NCBI GenBank assembly: GCA_013377095.1 | Contig: JACAAY010000006.1 | Coordinates: 1-64,000 of the forward strand | Direction: 5' to 3' | DNA length: 64,000 nucleotides | DNA from: Desulfuromonadales bacterium | GTDB lineage: Bacteria; Desulfobacterota; Desulfuromonadia; Geobacterales; Pseudopelobacteraceae | Shown: positions 1-9,357 of the stretch, one piece after another | How the letters are laid out: each line of letters starts with the position of its first letter | Position numbering within the stretch: the first letter of the stretch is position 1 | The notes under the pieces: model-generated | The model's input: only the letters and a program-made list of their open reading frames with translations | Told to the model about the DNA's origin: nothing | The model's database searches: none | Translations under genes and position numbers: made by a program

Positions 1-1
1 G

Positions 2-121
2 TTCGTCGTTAATCAGCGGGGTAGAGTATATGAGAAGAACCTGGGGCCGAAAACCGCAGAGATCGCGCGCAAGATGAAGAACTATAATCCTGATCTGACC
101 TGGAAGTTGGTAAATCAGTAA
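2..121 (+). CDS. DUF2950 family protein, C-terminal fragment
   Basis: Only the last 39 codons and the stop lie in the window; the gene starts before base 1. The readable C terminus contains the stretches KNLGPKTAEIARKMK and NPDLTWKLVNQ. They match the end of the complete DUF2950 protein at 39301-40275 almost residue for residue (that copy ends NPDLTWKLVEQ), while the DNA differs at many third codon positions. This is therefore a diverged paralogue rather than a recent copy. DUF2950 proteins are exported proteins of unknown function, often encoded beside DUF3300 proteins. Whether a DUF3300 gene also precedes this copy cannot be seen here. Confidence 0.85.
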   Translation, partial: FVVNQRGRVYEKNLGPKTAEIARKMKNYNPDLTWKLVNQ

Positions 122-706
122 ACGCTATCAACAAAACTTGTTATCACTGCTCTCAGTGTTAAGCCGCTTTCAGTGTCTGTTTGAGATATAACTTCAATCC
201 GACACTATAGTAAAGCCATGCAGCTGTTTATAACCAAGGGGAACACCAACATTCATGCAATAAGGGCCATCTGTGGTTGTGCCTCATTCTCTTTCTCTGC
301 CCTTCTGCAAACTCTCCTGCTTGTACTAAAATTACACGAAAAACGTTAGTATCACGCAGATTTATCGCTATATAATTGCTCTCAAAAAAACAGTTGCAAT
401 TAAAACATGTGTATAATACGTTTGTTTCAAACAATCGTTTGCTTTGACACAGAGAAGATTGCGCATAGATGCACAACGCTTAATGACATTTCGATTTTTA
501 ATTTGTTTAAAAATTTTCAATTCATAGTTTTTTCGGCGCCGCAATTTAGCAAATGCGATTTCAGATCATAAATAGCATGTTCCCAGCCCCCCATCTTTAA
601 TGCAGACTCATATCGGGTGGTAAACAGTCTGCACGTAAAAAGCAATTCGTTAACCATAGAAAGACGTTGTCGATGGCATTGCAGCAAGTAGGGAGGATTG
701 AAACTA
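122..706. other. AT-rich intergenic region
   Basis: About 585 bases lie between the DUF2950 fragment and the small leader-like gene. The stretch is AT-rich. A minus-strand open frame at 228-476 has no ribosome binding site and a composition typical of non-coding sequence, so it is not called. I see no tRNA, riboswitch or clear terminator. The promoter for the gene at 707 presumably lies here but is not obvious. Confidence 0.5.
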
Positions 707-1054
707 ATGAGCAACGAAAAATCTTTTATCCAAGATGATGTTGTGGCGGAGATTCTGCAAAGAGCAAAAAAGGATACAGATTTCAAAAAGATGTTATTTG
801 ATAATCCTCAGGAAGCCCTAAGTCAATTCGGCGTTACCATTCCGATTGCTTACGGCAAGAATTACCTGGAAACGGTGTACACGATGTATGACCGGTCAGA
901 GTTTTATAGATTGTTTCACCTTAACATCCTGAATGAAATCAGGGGTGATACCGTTATAATGGCTCCGGGTCCGTGTGTTGTCGCAACCGATCATGAAGAT
1001 ATGGATTGGGACTTTGAGGTTACAAATTATAAAAACAAATCAACTGAGCTTTGA
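707..1054 (+). CDS. small protein with nitrile-hydratase-leader-like N terminus (possible RiPP precursor)
   Basis: A 115-residue protein. ATG 707 is preferred over TTG 698 because GGGAGG at 691-696 sits 10 bases before the ATG but only 1 base before the TTG. Residues 9-43 (ILQRAKKDTDFKKMLFDNP, then ALSQFGVTIP) resemble the NHLP/Nif11-type leader region of ribosomally made, modified peptides: a helix with A-x-x-D-x-x-F-x-x-x-L-x-x-xP followed by a G-x-x-x-P step. The C-terminal part has an APGPC segment and an acidic stretch DHEDMDWDFE but no repeated core. The single cysteine and the lack of any cyclodehydratase, lanthionine synthetase or radical-SAM gene nearby leave its maturation open. It could instead be a stand-alone small protein sharing the nitrile-hydratase alpha-like helix. 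It appears monocistronic. Confidence 0.55.
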   Translation: MSNEKSFIQDDVVAEILQRAKKDTDFKKMLFDNPQEALSQFGVTIPIAYGKNYLETVYTMYDRSEFYRLFHLNILNEIRGDTVIMAPGPCVVATDHEDMDWDFEVTNYKNKSTEL

Positions 1055-1203
1055 ATTGAAAAGAGTGCAGGCCGGAATGGTGCCAGTGCAAGGTTTTCCT
1101 CCATAATTCTGTTCCGGCTGTTACCCAGCTATACAACTGTGGTTAACGTCATTCCTGCTCCTGTGCAATGGAATGGCCAGACAGAATCCCGTCGGCAAAC
1201 GAC

Positions 1204-1235
1204 AAAAAGGAGCCCCCGGAAGGAGGCTCCTTTTT
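1204..1235 (-). terminator. Rho-independent terminator of glnN (bidirectional)
   Basis: An 11-bp inverted repeat, AAAAAGGAGCC at 1204-1214 and GGCTCCTTTTT at 1225-1235, with a 10-base loop. It lies 28 bases beyond the glnN stop codon. The stem ends in A/T runs on both sides, so it can also stop plus-strand transcripts. Confidence 0.8.
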
Positions 1236-1262
1236 ATGTATGCATCTGCTTGCTATGATATT

Positions 1263-3350
1263 TTAGAGATTGAACAGCATTTCTGCATAGGTCGGCAGAG
1301 GCCAGTAATCCGCGGAAATGATTTTCTCCAGCGCATCGCCGTCTGCTCTCAGTTCGAGCATTTTGGCAAAAACTTTTTCCCTGAAAGCAGCTGCCTGTTT
1401 ATCGACTTCAGAGATGTTCATTGCGTTATCAAGAACCTTTTCAAGCGCTTTGACGTTCTTATTCATCGAGGAAAGATTAGTGGAGAGCTCTTCCAGCAGC
1501 TCTTTCTGGGCTGACACATCGATCTTGCTGGATACGGCGGCAACAGCGGAAATCGATTGGGCAACTTCAGTTGCAAAGGAAGTGGCAGCAGGCATGATGC
1601 TGTGCTTGGCCATGTCGATCATGGTCAGGGCCTCGATATTGATAGTCTTAACGTACTGCTCGACCATAATTTCGTAGCGGGAATGTATTTCCGTTTCGGT
1701 GAAGACCTTGTGGGTAAGGAACAGTTCGACAGCTTCCTTCTTGACCAACTCCTTGAGAGCCTCGGGGGTGTTGGGGATATTCAGCAGGCCGCGTTTCTTG
1801 GCCTCCTTGACCCACTCATCGGAATAGTTGTTACCGTTGAATATGATGCGCTTGTGCTTTTTGGCGGTATCCTGAAGGAGTTTTTCCAGGTCGGCGGAGA
1901 AGTTCTTCGATCCTTCCAGTTTGTCGGCAAACTGCTTGAGTGCATCGGCAATGATGGTGTTGATAATGACGTTCGGACCTGCGATGGAGAAGGAAGAGCC
2001 GACCATCCTGAATTCAAACCGGTTACCGGTAAAGGCAAAGGGAGAGGTCCTGTTCCGGTCAGTGGAGTCCTTGGGCAGATCAGGGAGAGTGGTCACACCG
2101 ATCCTCATTGCGGTACCACTCTTGGAGGACTTTGCGGCACCCTTTTCAATCTGCTCGAGAATGTCGGAAAGCTGCTCGCCAAGGAAAACGGAAATGATGG
2201 CCGGAGGTGCCTCGTTTGCGCCCAGGCGATGATCGTTACCGGCATTTGCACAGGATACACGCAGGAGGCCGGCATATTCGTCAACAGCCTTGATGGTGGC
2301 CATCAGGAAGGTCAGGAACTGTGCATTTTCGTGCGGCGTGTGGCCCGGATCAAGAAGATTCTGCCCGTCATTGGAGCTCATGGACCAGTTGTTGTGCTTA
2401 CCGGACCCGTTAACACCGGCAAAAGGTTTTTCATGCATCAGGCAGATCATATCGTGCCTAATGGCAACGCGCTTGAGCACATCCATAACCAGCTGATTAT
2501 GGTCGGTGGCGATGTTGGTTGTTTCGAATATCGGGGCAATTTCAAACTGTCCGGGGGCAACCTCGTTGTGCTGGGTTTTGGCGGTAACACCAAGCTTCCA
2601 GAGTTCGGTATTGACTTCCTTCATGTAAGAAACAACTCTTTCCTTGATGGAGCCGAAATAATGGTCTTCCAGCTCCTGCCCTTTGGGAGGCATGGCGCCG
2701 AACAGCGTCCTGCCGGTCATTATCAGGTCGAGCCTGTCGAGGAAATAGGACTTGTCAACCAGGAAGTATTCCTGCTCAGGACCGACAGTTGAGGTCACCC
2801 TGGTTGCGGTCTGGTTTCCAAAGAGCCGGAGGATTCTCACCGCCTGGGTTGAAAGTGCCTCCATGGAGCGCAGCAACGGAGTCTTTTTATCCAGCGCCTC
2901 ACCGGTGTAAGAACAGAAAGCGGTAGGGATGCAAAGTGTTATGACATCGGCTTCTTCTTTCAGGAATGCGGGAGAAGTGCAATCCCAGGCAGTGTATCCC
3001 CTGGCTTCGAACGTGACTCGCAAGCCGCCGCTCGGGAAGGAAGAAGCATCCGGCTCGCCCTTCACCAACTCTTTGCCCGAGAAATCCATGACAATACCGT
3101 TGTCGGTTGGTGTGATGAAAGAGTCATGCTTCTCCGCGGTGACGCCGGTCATGGGTTGGAACCAATGGGTGAAATGGGTCGCGCCTCTTTCAACAGCCCA
3201 TTCTTTCATGGCGGTTGCAACCACATCAGCAATGGACGGGTCCAGCGGCAAACCTTCGTCGATGGTTTTTTTCAGATTTTTGTAAACCGCTTTTGGCAGT
3301 CTTTCTCTCATCACATCTTGAGTAAATACATTCTGACCAAAAATCTCCAT
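1263..3350 (-). CDS. glnN: glutamine synthetase type III
   Basis: A 695-residue GSIII, within the usual ~690-730 range and much longer than GSI. It makes glutamine from glutamate, ammonia and ATP in the cytoplasm. The N-terminal GSIII region begins with [16 protein letters not shown]. The catalytic domain carries EQEYFLVD (metal-binding glutamates), [13 protein letters not shown] and [18 protein letters not shown]. The long C-terminal helical domain (about 480-690) is typical of type III enzymes. ATG 3350 follows AAGGAG at suitable spacing. It is transcribed alone from a sigma-54 promoter at 3456-3471 and ends at a terminator at 1204-1235. It lies directly downstream of glnB-glnA, so the cell has two glutamine synthetases of different families under apparently similar nitrogen control. 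Confidence 0.95.
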   Translation of the reverse strand: MEIFGQNVFTQDVMRERLPKAVYKNLKKTIDEGLPLDPSIADVVATAMKEWAVERGATHFTHWFQPMTGVTAEKHDSFITPTDNGIVMDFSGKELVKGEPDASSFPSGGLRVTFEARGYTAWDCTSPAFLKEEADVITLCIPTAFCSYTGEALDKKTPLLRSMEALSTQAVRILRLFGNQTATRVTSTVGPEQEYFLVDKSYFLDRLDLIMTGRTLFGAMPPKGQELEDHYFGSIKERVVSYMKEVNTELWKLGVTAKTQHNEVAPGQFEIAPIFETTNIATDHNQLVMDVLKRVAIRHDMICLMHEKPFAGVNGSGKHNNWSMSSNDGQNLLDPGHTPHENAQFLTFLMATIKAVDEYAGLLRVSCANAGNDHRLGANEAPPAIISVFLGEQLSDILEQIEKGAAKSSKSGTAMRIGVTTLPDLPKDSTDRNRTSPFAFTGNRFEFRMVGSSFSIAGPNVIINTIIADALKQFADKLEGSKNFSADLEKLLQDTAKKHKRIIFNGNNYSDEWVKEAKKRGLLNIPNTPEALKELVKKEAVELFLTHKVFTETEIHSRYEIMVEQYVKTINIEALTMIDMAKHSIMPAATSFATEVAQSISAVAAVSSKIDVSAQKELLEELSTNLSSMNKNVKALEKVLDNAMNISEVDKQAAAFREKVFAKMLELRADGDALEKIISADYWPLPTYAEMLFNL

Positions 3351-3455
3351 GTTGTTCTCACTCCTTGTCTTTGCGTTGTGCAGAAATTATGCAGCCTGGT
3401 CGGTTGCAATAAAAATTAGCAGGTTCGTTGTCCACAGGGAAAACCCCTCATTGCT

Positions 3456-3471
3456 AGCAAACTATGTGCCT
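3456..3471 (-). promoter_or_regulatory. sigma-54 promoter of glnN
   Basis: On the minus strand the sequence reads AGGCACATAGTTTGCT. GG and GC are separated by exactly 10 bases, and GGCAC and TTTGC match the -24/-12 consensus (TGGCAC-N5-TTGCW). The expected transcript start is near 3445, giving a leader of about 95 bases before glnN. Confidence 0.75.
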
Positions 3472-3578
3472 AATATTGACTTCCCAGAAGCATTAAGCCG
3501 GATTTCAAGATAACATACTGTATTATTGATTGATTTAAAACATCACACAACTACTCCAGCTGAAGCCGTGTAGAAAAT

Positions 3579-3626
3579 ATGACGCACTTTCGGGATTTGT
3601 CTGATTATTTAATAGGCATGACGCAC
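3579..3626. repeat. 9-bp direct repeats upstream of glnN promoter
   Basis: ATGACGCAC occurs at 3579-3587 and again at 3618-3626, 39 bases apart. They lie about 108 and 147 bases upstream of the -24 element of the glnN sigma-54 promoter, a usual distance for enhancer-binding-protein sites. They do not match the enteric NtrC consensus, so the binding protein is unknown. Confidence 0.4.
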
Positions 3627-3741
3627 AAATTATAATCACACAGAAGCTGGCAGTTTAAATACCGAGTCCATCTTCGCACCTCGACACGAGCAATATGCCT
3701 TTACGCGCGAAAACATCATACGTCAGCTATCACCAGACAAA

Positions 3742-3771
3742 ACAAAAGGCAGGATTTCTCCCGCCTTTTGT
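3742..3771 (-). terminator. Rho-independent terminator of glnB-glnA
   Basis: Inverted repeat ACAAAAGGC at 3742-3750 and GCCTTTTGT at 3763-3771, with an inner partial stem. On the minus strand the hairpin is followed by a T-rich run. It starts 22 bases after the glnA stop codon. Confidence 0.7.
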
Positions 3772-3793
3772 GTTCCAGATTTGAAGCTTTGGT

Positions 3794-5206
3794 TTAAATA
3801 TCGTAGTACAGCTCGAACTCCATCGGTACTGGACGCATACGAACCGGATTGACTTCGGCTTCGGTTTTGTACTCGATCCACTTCTCGATGACGTCAGGAG
3901 TGAAAACATCGCCCTTGAGCAGGAATTCGTAGTCTTCCTTGAGGCAGTTGAGAGCCTCTTCCAGGCTGCCCGGTGCGGACGGGATGCTTTTGAGTTCTTC
4001 GGGCGAAAGTCCGTAGATATCCTTATCCAGCGGCTGGCCCGGATCGATCTTGTTCTCGATACCGTCAAGACCGGCCATCAGCATGGCTGCAAAAGCCAAG
4101 TATCCGTTGCAGGATGGGTCAGGCGTACGGTATTCAATACGCTTGGACTTTGGATTGGAGGAGAACATGGGGATACGGAGAGCTGCAGAACGGTTTCTGC
4201 TGGAGTAAGCCATGTTTACGGGAGCCTCGAAACCGGGTACCAGACGCTTGTAAGAGTTGGTGGTTGGGTTTGCGAATGCGCTCAGTGCCTTGGAGTGCTT
4301 GATCAAGCCACCAATGTAATAGAGTGCCATCTGGGAGAGTCCGCCGTACTTGTCACCGGCAAACAGGTTTGTTCCATCTCTCCAGATCGACATGTGTGTA
4401 TGCATACCGGAACCGTTATCGTTATAGAGCGGTTTAGGCATGAAGGTAACGGTCTTGCCATTGCGGTTGGCAACGTTTTTGACAATGTATTTGAACCACT
4501 GCAGCTGGTCAGCCATGTCGACCAATGGAGAGAAGCGCATATCGATCTCTGCCTGGCCACCGGTGGCAACCTCGTGGTGCTGGCACTCAACACGGATTCC
4601 AACCTTCTGCAGTTCGAGCACCATCTCGTTACGGAGATCGTTCTGGGAGTCGGTGGGGGAAACCGGGAAGTAGCCTTCCTTGTGACGGGGCTTGTAACCC
4701 AGGTTGGGGAACTCTTCACGGCCGGTGTTCCAGGTACCTTCAACGGAGTCGATTGCATAGAACGACTGGTTGGCGCTGGAAGAGTAACGGATGTCGTCGA
4801 AAATGAAAAACTCTGCTTCCGGGCCGAAGTAAGCGGTATCGCCAATACCGGTCGACTTGAGGTATGCTTCTGCTTTTTTGGCGATGTTGCGCGGGTCGCG
4901 GGTGTAATCTTCTTTGGTGATCGGATCGAATATATTACAGATCAGCGACAGGGACGGTACGGCAATAAAAGGATCCATCTTGGCCGTAGTCGGGTCAGGA
5001 ATAATGATCATGTCAGAGGCATGAATCGGCTGCCAGCCACGAATGGAGGAACCGTCAAAACCAACGCCTTCCTCAAAAAGGTCCTCGTCAAACTCACTCA
5101 TAGGTACGGAAAAGTGCTGCCAGATGCCGACAAAATCCATGAATTTGAAGTCAACCATCAGTGCGCCATTTTCTTTGGCAAATTCAACTACCTGTTTCGG
5201 TGTCAT
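3794..5206 (-). CDS. glnA: glutamine synthetase type I
   Basis: A 470-residue GSI, the length of the enterobacterial dodecameric enzyme. It carries EAEFFIFDD (metal-binding), [16 protein letters not shown], the ATP-site region [12 protein letters not shown] and the glutamate loop [19 protein letters not shown]. The segment [11 protein letters not shown] aligns with the adenylylation loop (Tyr397 in Escherichia coli) and keeps the tyrosine, so the GSI-beta type of covalent control is likely. It lies 35 bases downstream of glnB, with which it should share the sigma-54 promoter at 5682-5697. The start ATG 5206 follows a GGAG-type site in AAAGGAGACAGTTT. Confidence 0.96.
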   Translation of the reverse strand: MTPKQVVEFAKENGALMVDFKFMDFVGIWQHFSVPMSEFDEDLFEEGVGFDGSSIRGWQPIHASDMIIIPDPTTAKMDPFIAVPSLSLICNIFDPITKEDYTRDPRNIAKKAEAYLKSTGIGDTAYFGPEAEFFIFDDIRYSSSANQSFYAIDSVEGTWNTGREEFPNLGYKPRHKEGYFPVSPTDSQNDLRNEMVLELQKVGIRVECQHHEVATGGQAEIDMRFSPLVDMADQLQWFKYIVKNVANRNGKTVTFMPKPLYNDNGSGMHTHMSIWRDGTNLFAGDKYGGLSQMALYYIGGLIKHSKALSAFANPTTNSYKRLVPGFEAPVNMAYSSRNRSAALRIPMFSSNPKSKRIEYRTPDPSCNGYLAFAAMLMAGLDGIENKIDPGQPLDKDIYGLSPEELKSIPSAPGSLEEALNCLKEDYEFLLKGDVFTPDVIEKWIEYKTEAEVNPVRMRPVPMEFELYYDI

Positions 5207-5241
5207 AAACTGTCTCCTTTCGGGGGATATGAAGCGAACTG

Positions 5242-5592
<351 letters not shown>

Positions 5593-5681
5593 TCATCTGC
5601 GTGATAAATGAACGGTGAATTATAAATGCATAGTTAAACAAATTGCAAGCAGTAAGAACCACGTTTCTGTTACCGGTACAA

Positions 5682-5697
5682 TGCAAACACTTTGCCA
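5682..5697 (-). promoter_or_regulatory. sigma-54 promoter of glnB-glnA
   Basis: On the minus strand the sequence reads TGGCAAAGTGTTTGCA: a -24 TGGCA and a -12 TTTGCA with the obligatory 10-base GG-GC spacing. The expected start is near 5671, giving a leader of about 90 bases before glnB. Confidence 0.75.
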
Positions 5698-5810
5698 AAA
5701 ATTAATGCAAAAAAAAATCGCTAATTTTCAGTAGTTTTACAGCGAAATGCAATTAATAGAGGCAATTACACTTGACTCATGTGCCGCATTATAAGGCATT
5801 ATGCTGGCTG

Positions 5811-5831
5811 AGTGCCCAAAGATAGGGCACT
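5811..5831. repeat. perfect 7-bp palindrome between glnB promoter and PilZ gene
   Basis: AGTGCCC at 5811-5817 and GGGCACT at 5825-5831 around a 7-base spacer. It lies about 115 bases upstream of the glnB sigma-54 promoter and 32 bases beyond the PilZ gene stop. No T-run follows it, so it is more likely a protein-binding site (an activator site for glnB) or a weak hairpin than a terminator. Confidence 0.35.
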
Positions 5832-5862
5832 AAAATTTGGCGCCGGACGGGAATAGTGACTG

Positions 5863-6576
5863 TCAGCTTTTCAGCTCTTTCAATTCTTTGATAATCTCAA
5901 CCTGACGTTGGTTTATATAGTAGGCTATCTGTTGCTGGGAATGTTTTTCAGTGTGAAATTCAAAAATACATGTATGGGGAGTTTCGCCTCCAAGGACATC
6001 GACAACAGTTGCCGTCATGCCAACTTCTGTTATCGTACCGGATGATACGTCGGGAAGCTTGAGGAAAAGGTTGTGCACACTGCCGGGTGTCAGCAGTTCA
6101 GTAGACATAAACGTAATAGCTGCGCCCCCCAGCGAAAGGTCAACAACCGTACCCTTAAGTACATCTACCTCGGATATGAGGTCAGCCTGTATACCACCGT
6201 CCAACCTGACACGCACAAAACGACGCTTGTTTGATTGTATTCTGGCATAACCGAAATTACAGAGAATGACTCTTTTTTTGGCACTATTGACGTAAAAGGC
6301 TTCCCCACACACATCTTCAAGCAAACCATTAGCAGACTGAGCAAACATCAACGTTTTTTTTTCAATACGAATAACCTTGGCCTGGTACTCGTGAACCTCA
6401 AATTCCGCCATCTCATTTTCCACACTCAACAACTTTGCATCGTAGGAAACAGGTATTTCCCTGTAATAATTGAGTAATGAAAACCGTTTGCCCACCTTGT
6501 CCTTTAGGTGTTGAACAATAACCAGGGTGTCCTCGCGCTCAGTGCCTCTCACTACCTTCTCATAATATTGCTGCAT
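5863..6576 (-). CDS. PilZ domain protein (c-di-GMP receptor)
   Basis: A 237-residue cytoplasmic protein. The C-terminal half (about 115-220) is a PilZ domain with the c-di-GMP-binding arginine motif KRRFVRVRL (RxxxR) and the second element VDLSLGGAAI (DxSxxG), both intact. The N-terminal 110 residues form a YcgR-like beta-rich region that I cannot name more closely. It should change a partner's activity when c-di-GMP is bound; motility, pili or polysaccharide are possible targets. It is transcribed away from the peptidase gene at 6707, so the two share an intergenic region of about 130 bases. Confidence 0.85.
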   Translation of the reverse strand: MQQYYEKVVRGTEREDTLVIVQHLKDKVGKRFSLLNYYREIPVSYDAKLLSVENEMAEFEVHEYQAKVIRIEKKTLMFAQSANGLLEDVCGEAFYVNSAKKRVILCNFGYARIQSNKRRFVRVRLDGGIQADLISEVDVLKGTVVDLSLGGAAITFMSTELLTPGSVHNLFLKLPDVSSGTITEVGMTATVVDVLGGETPHTCIFEFHTEKHSQQQIAYYINQRQVEIIKELKELKS

Positions 6577-6706
6577 TGCAGGAACCCCATGGTGATTGAG
6601 AATTGCGAAAAAAACCTGATTACACTATAGTGAACAAATGTTGATTTTCTTATCAGAAATAGTAACCATCTACAAGTCATTATTGACCAGAGCGCCTGTC
6701 AAAACG

Positions 6707-7516
6707 ATGTGTTATTCGATTCTTGGCAGGATTTTGAACTTATTTTCCCTAACAACCCTTAGCGTGTTCCTGACAATAACCCCATCTCATGCCGACATTT
6801 ACCGTTTTATCACCATCGACGGCGTTGAAACATTTACCGACGCACCGGTCACCAAAGAAGCCCGGCTCATTGTAAAAGAGACACCAAAGGAAATCAGAAA
6901 AAACAAGAAAAACACAAAACAAGAAAAAACCCATACTATCTCCCTGGACGAAATCGTCTCCAAGACGGTGCAAGCTTCAATCAATCCCCAGGAAGACCAG
7001 AGCAGCAGCTCCATTGAAACCAGGCTTCCTCCGGTGGGGGGGGTGATTACATCGCGCGTTGGCATGCGCATCGATCCGATAGACGGAAAAACGCGCTACC
7101 ACAATGGTATTGATATTGCTATCAGCGAGGGAACTCCGGTTACGCCGGTGGCAGCAGGCATCGTCGTCTACAGCGGACAACGTTCGGGGTATGGCAACAC
7201 GGTCCTGGTTGAACATGATAACGGTCTGGTCACCCTCTACGGACATAACAGCCGCTTGATGGTCTCGACCGGTCAACCGGTGGATAAGAATTCGGTTATA
7301 GCATTGTCAGGCAACACCGGCCGTTCCACTGGCCCGCATCTTCACTTCGAAGCCTGGCAGGCAGGGGTCAATGTAACTCCTGCATTTTTACCTGACAGTG
7401 GCGCACAGCTTCCCAAGCTCCAACTGGCCTCCGGCAAGGCCAGAGCGCAGTTCCATAAAGAAATCATGGCCGACGGTTCAATCCTGTTTACCAATCTTCC
7501 CTCTTCAACCCACTAA
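6707..7516 (+). CDS. secreted M23 family metallopeptidase (LytM-type)
   Basis: A 269-residue exported peptidase if it starts at ATG 6707; an upstream in-frame ATG at 6638 would add 23 residues. Neither has a strong ribosome site; 6707 is chosen because it gives a normal signal peptide ending SHA before DIYRF. The M23 domain (about 105-230) has both zinc motifs: the histidine and aspartate of RYHNGIDIA (near residue 132) and GPHLHFEAW (His211, His213). It probably cleaves peptidoglycan cross-links, or regulates an amidase, in the periplasm. A DUF4124-like segment (DIYRFITIDGVETFTDAP) follows the signal peptide, and a similar one (KEIMADGSILFTNLP) closes the protein. A lysine-rich linker (KNKKNTKQEK) lies between. 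Confidence 0.88.
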   Translation: MCYSILGRILNLFSLTTLSVFLTITPSHADIYRFITIDGVETFTDAPVTKEARLIVKETPKEIRKNKKNTKQEKTHTISLDEIVSKTVQASINPQEDQSSSSIETRLPPVGGVITSRVGMRIDPIDGKTRYHNGIDIAISEGTPVTPVAAGIVVYSGQRSGYGNTVLVEHDNGLVTLYGHNSRLMVSTGQPVDKNSVIALSGNTGRSTGPHLHFEAWQAGVNVTPAFLPDSGAQLPKLQLASGKARAQFHKEIMADGSILFTNLPSSTH

Positions 7517-7895
7517 ACCGCCCATGCTTAACCAGATTCAAAACTGGTGAGCGCACTGCGGCATCGACGACACCACCGGCTGCCGCGTCATCCCTGCACG
7601 TTCACCTCCGCTTCGCGGTGATCATGATCAAGCTCTGCGATGGGCGAGATGAGCGATTGCAGGAAGGAGTACGACAAGATCAGATTTCAGGGAGAATCAC
7701 CAGTTGTGGCGGGTGAAATCGGCGCAGGAGGGCTGGCAAAAACGGCCCGTCGGGATCACAGTCCATCGTGAATGGCAACGCTGTCTTCAGCATCGGCAGG
7801 CTGGATTTTACCGAGGCTTTCAGGGGATTGGTTACGGTGGAGAACTGCTGCAGGGTGGAGTATTTCAGGCGTTTTGATGACAAAAACAGTTTAGC
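7517..7895. other. intergenic region with no convincing gene
   Basis: About 380 bases between the M23 gene and the rlmB stop. Open frames exist on both strands (minus 7680-7883 and a plus frame ending near 7900), but none has a good start signal or recognisable product. The base composition is gene-like, so it may be a decayed gene. I see no clear terminator for rlmB here. Confidence 0.4.
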
Positions 7896-8633
7896 TTAGC
7901 CCCGCAGCTTCCTTGCCACCTCAAACAGGGCGATACCGCCAGCCACCGAGGCATTCAGGGAGCCGACTCCACCATACTGGGGAATTGATACCAGCACATC
8001 GCACTGTTTGCGCACCAATGGCCTGATCCCCTCCCCTTCACTACCAATCACCAGCGCAACGTTTCCTGAAAAAGCAACCGAATAGAGCGAGCTTTCCGCC
8101 TCTCCGGTGATTCCGTAGACCCAGTATCGGGACTTTTTCAGCGCTTCCAGAGCCTGAACCACATTGGTAACCTGCGCAACCGGAATCGTCTCAACAGCGC
8201 CGGCCGAAGCCTTCTCCGCCGCCGGAGTAATACCGCAGGCACGGTCCTTGGGTATGATAACGCCATTGGCGCCTGCGCAGGCTGCCGAGCGGATCAGCGC
8301 TCCCAGATTGTGGGGGTCCTGGATACCGTCCAAAACCAGCACAAAACCGGAGGAACCACCCTGGCTAGCCGATGTGATGATGTCATCCAGGTCAGCATAG
8401 GGGAAGGGAGCTACCTTAAGCGCCATCCCCTGGTGATGGGACGAGCCGCACATGCGGGTCAGGTCTTCACGTTCACGCCTGATGACCTTGATGCCCTTTT
8501 CCCTGGCCAGTTCCAGAATCTTTTCCAGACGATGGTCCGTGGCAGTGGACTGGACATAGAGTTCATGGACGCCACGCGCACCGCGTAATGCCTCCCTGAC
8601 CGGATTGACACCGAAAACCAGTTCGTCTTTCAT
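7896..8633 (-). CDS. rlmB: 23S rRNA (guanosine-2'-O-)-methyltransferase, TrmH/SpoU family
   Basis: A 245-residue SpoU-family methyltransferase, close to the RlmB norm. The N-terminal RNA-binding substrate domain starts FGVNPVREALRG. The three SPOUT motifs are present: NLGALIRSAACAGANGVI, VIGSEGEGIRPLV and SIPQYGGVGSLNASVAGGI (trefoil-knot S-adenosylmethionine site). RlmB methylates the ribose of G2251 in 23S rRNA; a tRNA target cannot be ruled out. The start is taken as the ATG that overlaps the pyrF stop (ATGA); a GTG two codons earlier is the alternative. It is translationally coupled to pyrF. Confidence 0.9.
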   Translation of the reverse strand: MKDELVFGVNPVREALRGARGVHELYVQSTATDHRLEKILELAREKGIKVIRREREDLTRMCGSSHHQGMALKVAPFPYADLDDIITSASQGGSSGFVLVLDGIQDPHNLGALIRSAACAGANGVIIPKDRACGITPAAEKASAGAVETIPVAQVTNVVQALEALKKSRYWVYGITGEAESSLYSVAFSGNVALVIGSEGEGIRPLVRKQCDVLVSIPQYGGVGSLNASVAGGIALFEVARKLRG

Positions 8634-9352
8634 GGGCACCCCGCCACAATTTCGTCCACAATCTTCTCCGCAGCAACAGCCGGTTCTACAGCCCTGGCAA
8701 TGGGACGCCCGATAACCAGGTAGTCGGCGCCCGAACGTACGGCTTCCGCCGGTGTCATGACCCGCTTCTGGTCGTCAAGCGCGGCAAACGACGGACGAAC
8801 ACCCGGCGTAACGATCAGAAATTCAGGACCACAGGCCTGACGGATCAGTTCAATTTCCTGGGGAGACGCAACCACGCCATCCATGCCGGCATCCTGGGCC
8901 AGTCGTGCCAGCCGAACCACCATCTGGTCAACGGGATGATCGATCCCCACCCTCTGCAGCGTTTCGGCCGTGGATGATGTCAGGATAGTCACCGCCAGCA
9001 GACGGGGACGTGCATCACCGAACTCCCTGCGCACAGCGGTGGCGGCGGTTTCCATCATCTCATAGCCACCAAGGGCGTGCAGATTGGCAAGCTGAACCCC
9101 CAGACGGGCAGCCTCCAGCATCGCCTTGGCAACCGTGTTGGGAATATCGTGGAATTTGAGATCGAGAAAGACCTGTCCGCCTTGGCGCTGGACAGCCAGG
9201 ACCGCATCCCGGCCGCAGGCGGTAAACAGCTCCTTGCCGATCTTGAACATGCCCACCCTGCCGGAAAGAAGACCGGCAAAACGGTCGATCTCGTCCAGAC
9301 CATTCACATCGAGGGCGAATATTATTTTTTTTCGTGCTTCATCGCGGGTCAT
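8630..9352 (-). CDS. pyrF: orotidine 5'-phosphate decarboxylase
   Basis: About 240 residues, the usual size. It converts OMP to UMP, the last step of de novo pyrimidine synthesis. The N terminus IIFALDVNGLDE and the catalytic DLKFHDIPNTV loop (Asp-Lys-x-x-Asp) are intact, and VTPGVRPS and DYLVIGRPI form the phosphate-binding loops. ATG 9352 is preferred to the TTG at 9361, which lies only 2 bases after GGGAG and inside livF. It lies just downstream of livF and overlaps rlmB by 4 bases, so it probably receives readthrough from the liv operon. Confidence 0.93.
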   Translation of the reverse strand: MTRDEARKKIIFALDVNGLDEIDRFAGLLSGRVGMFKIGKELFTACGRDAVLAVQRQGGQVFLDLKFHDIPNTVAKAMLEAARLGVQLANLHALGGYEMMETAATAVRREFGDARPRLLAVTILTSSTAETLQRVGIDHPVDQMVVRLARLAQDAGMDGVVASPQEIELIRQACGPEFLIVTPGVRPSFAALDDQKRVMTPAEAVRSGADYLVIGRPIARAVEPAVAAEKIVDEIVAGCP

Positions 9353-9357
9353 AGGTG

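Noticed and set aside
228-476. 82-residue minus-strand open frame
   Set aside because: No ribosome site, low-quality composition rich in Cys and Arg, lies in an AT-rich intergenic region.
1557-2792. 411-residue plus-strand open frame
   Set aside because: Antisense to glnN, which has complete family motifs; the frame exists because of codon bias on the other strand.
5640-5663. second apparent -24/-12 element on the minus strand (TGGTTCTTACTGCTTGCA)
   Set aside because: GG and GC are 12 bases apart (8 for the other GC), not 10, so sigma-54 would not use it.
5811-5831. palindrome after the PilZ gene read as a terminator
   Set aside because: The stem is perfect but no T-run follows on the minus strand; kept as a possible binding site instead.
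7680-7883. 67-residue minus-strand open frame between the M23 gene and rlmB
   Set aside because: No ribosome site or recognisable domain; may be a remnant but cannot be supported as a gene.
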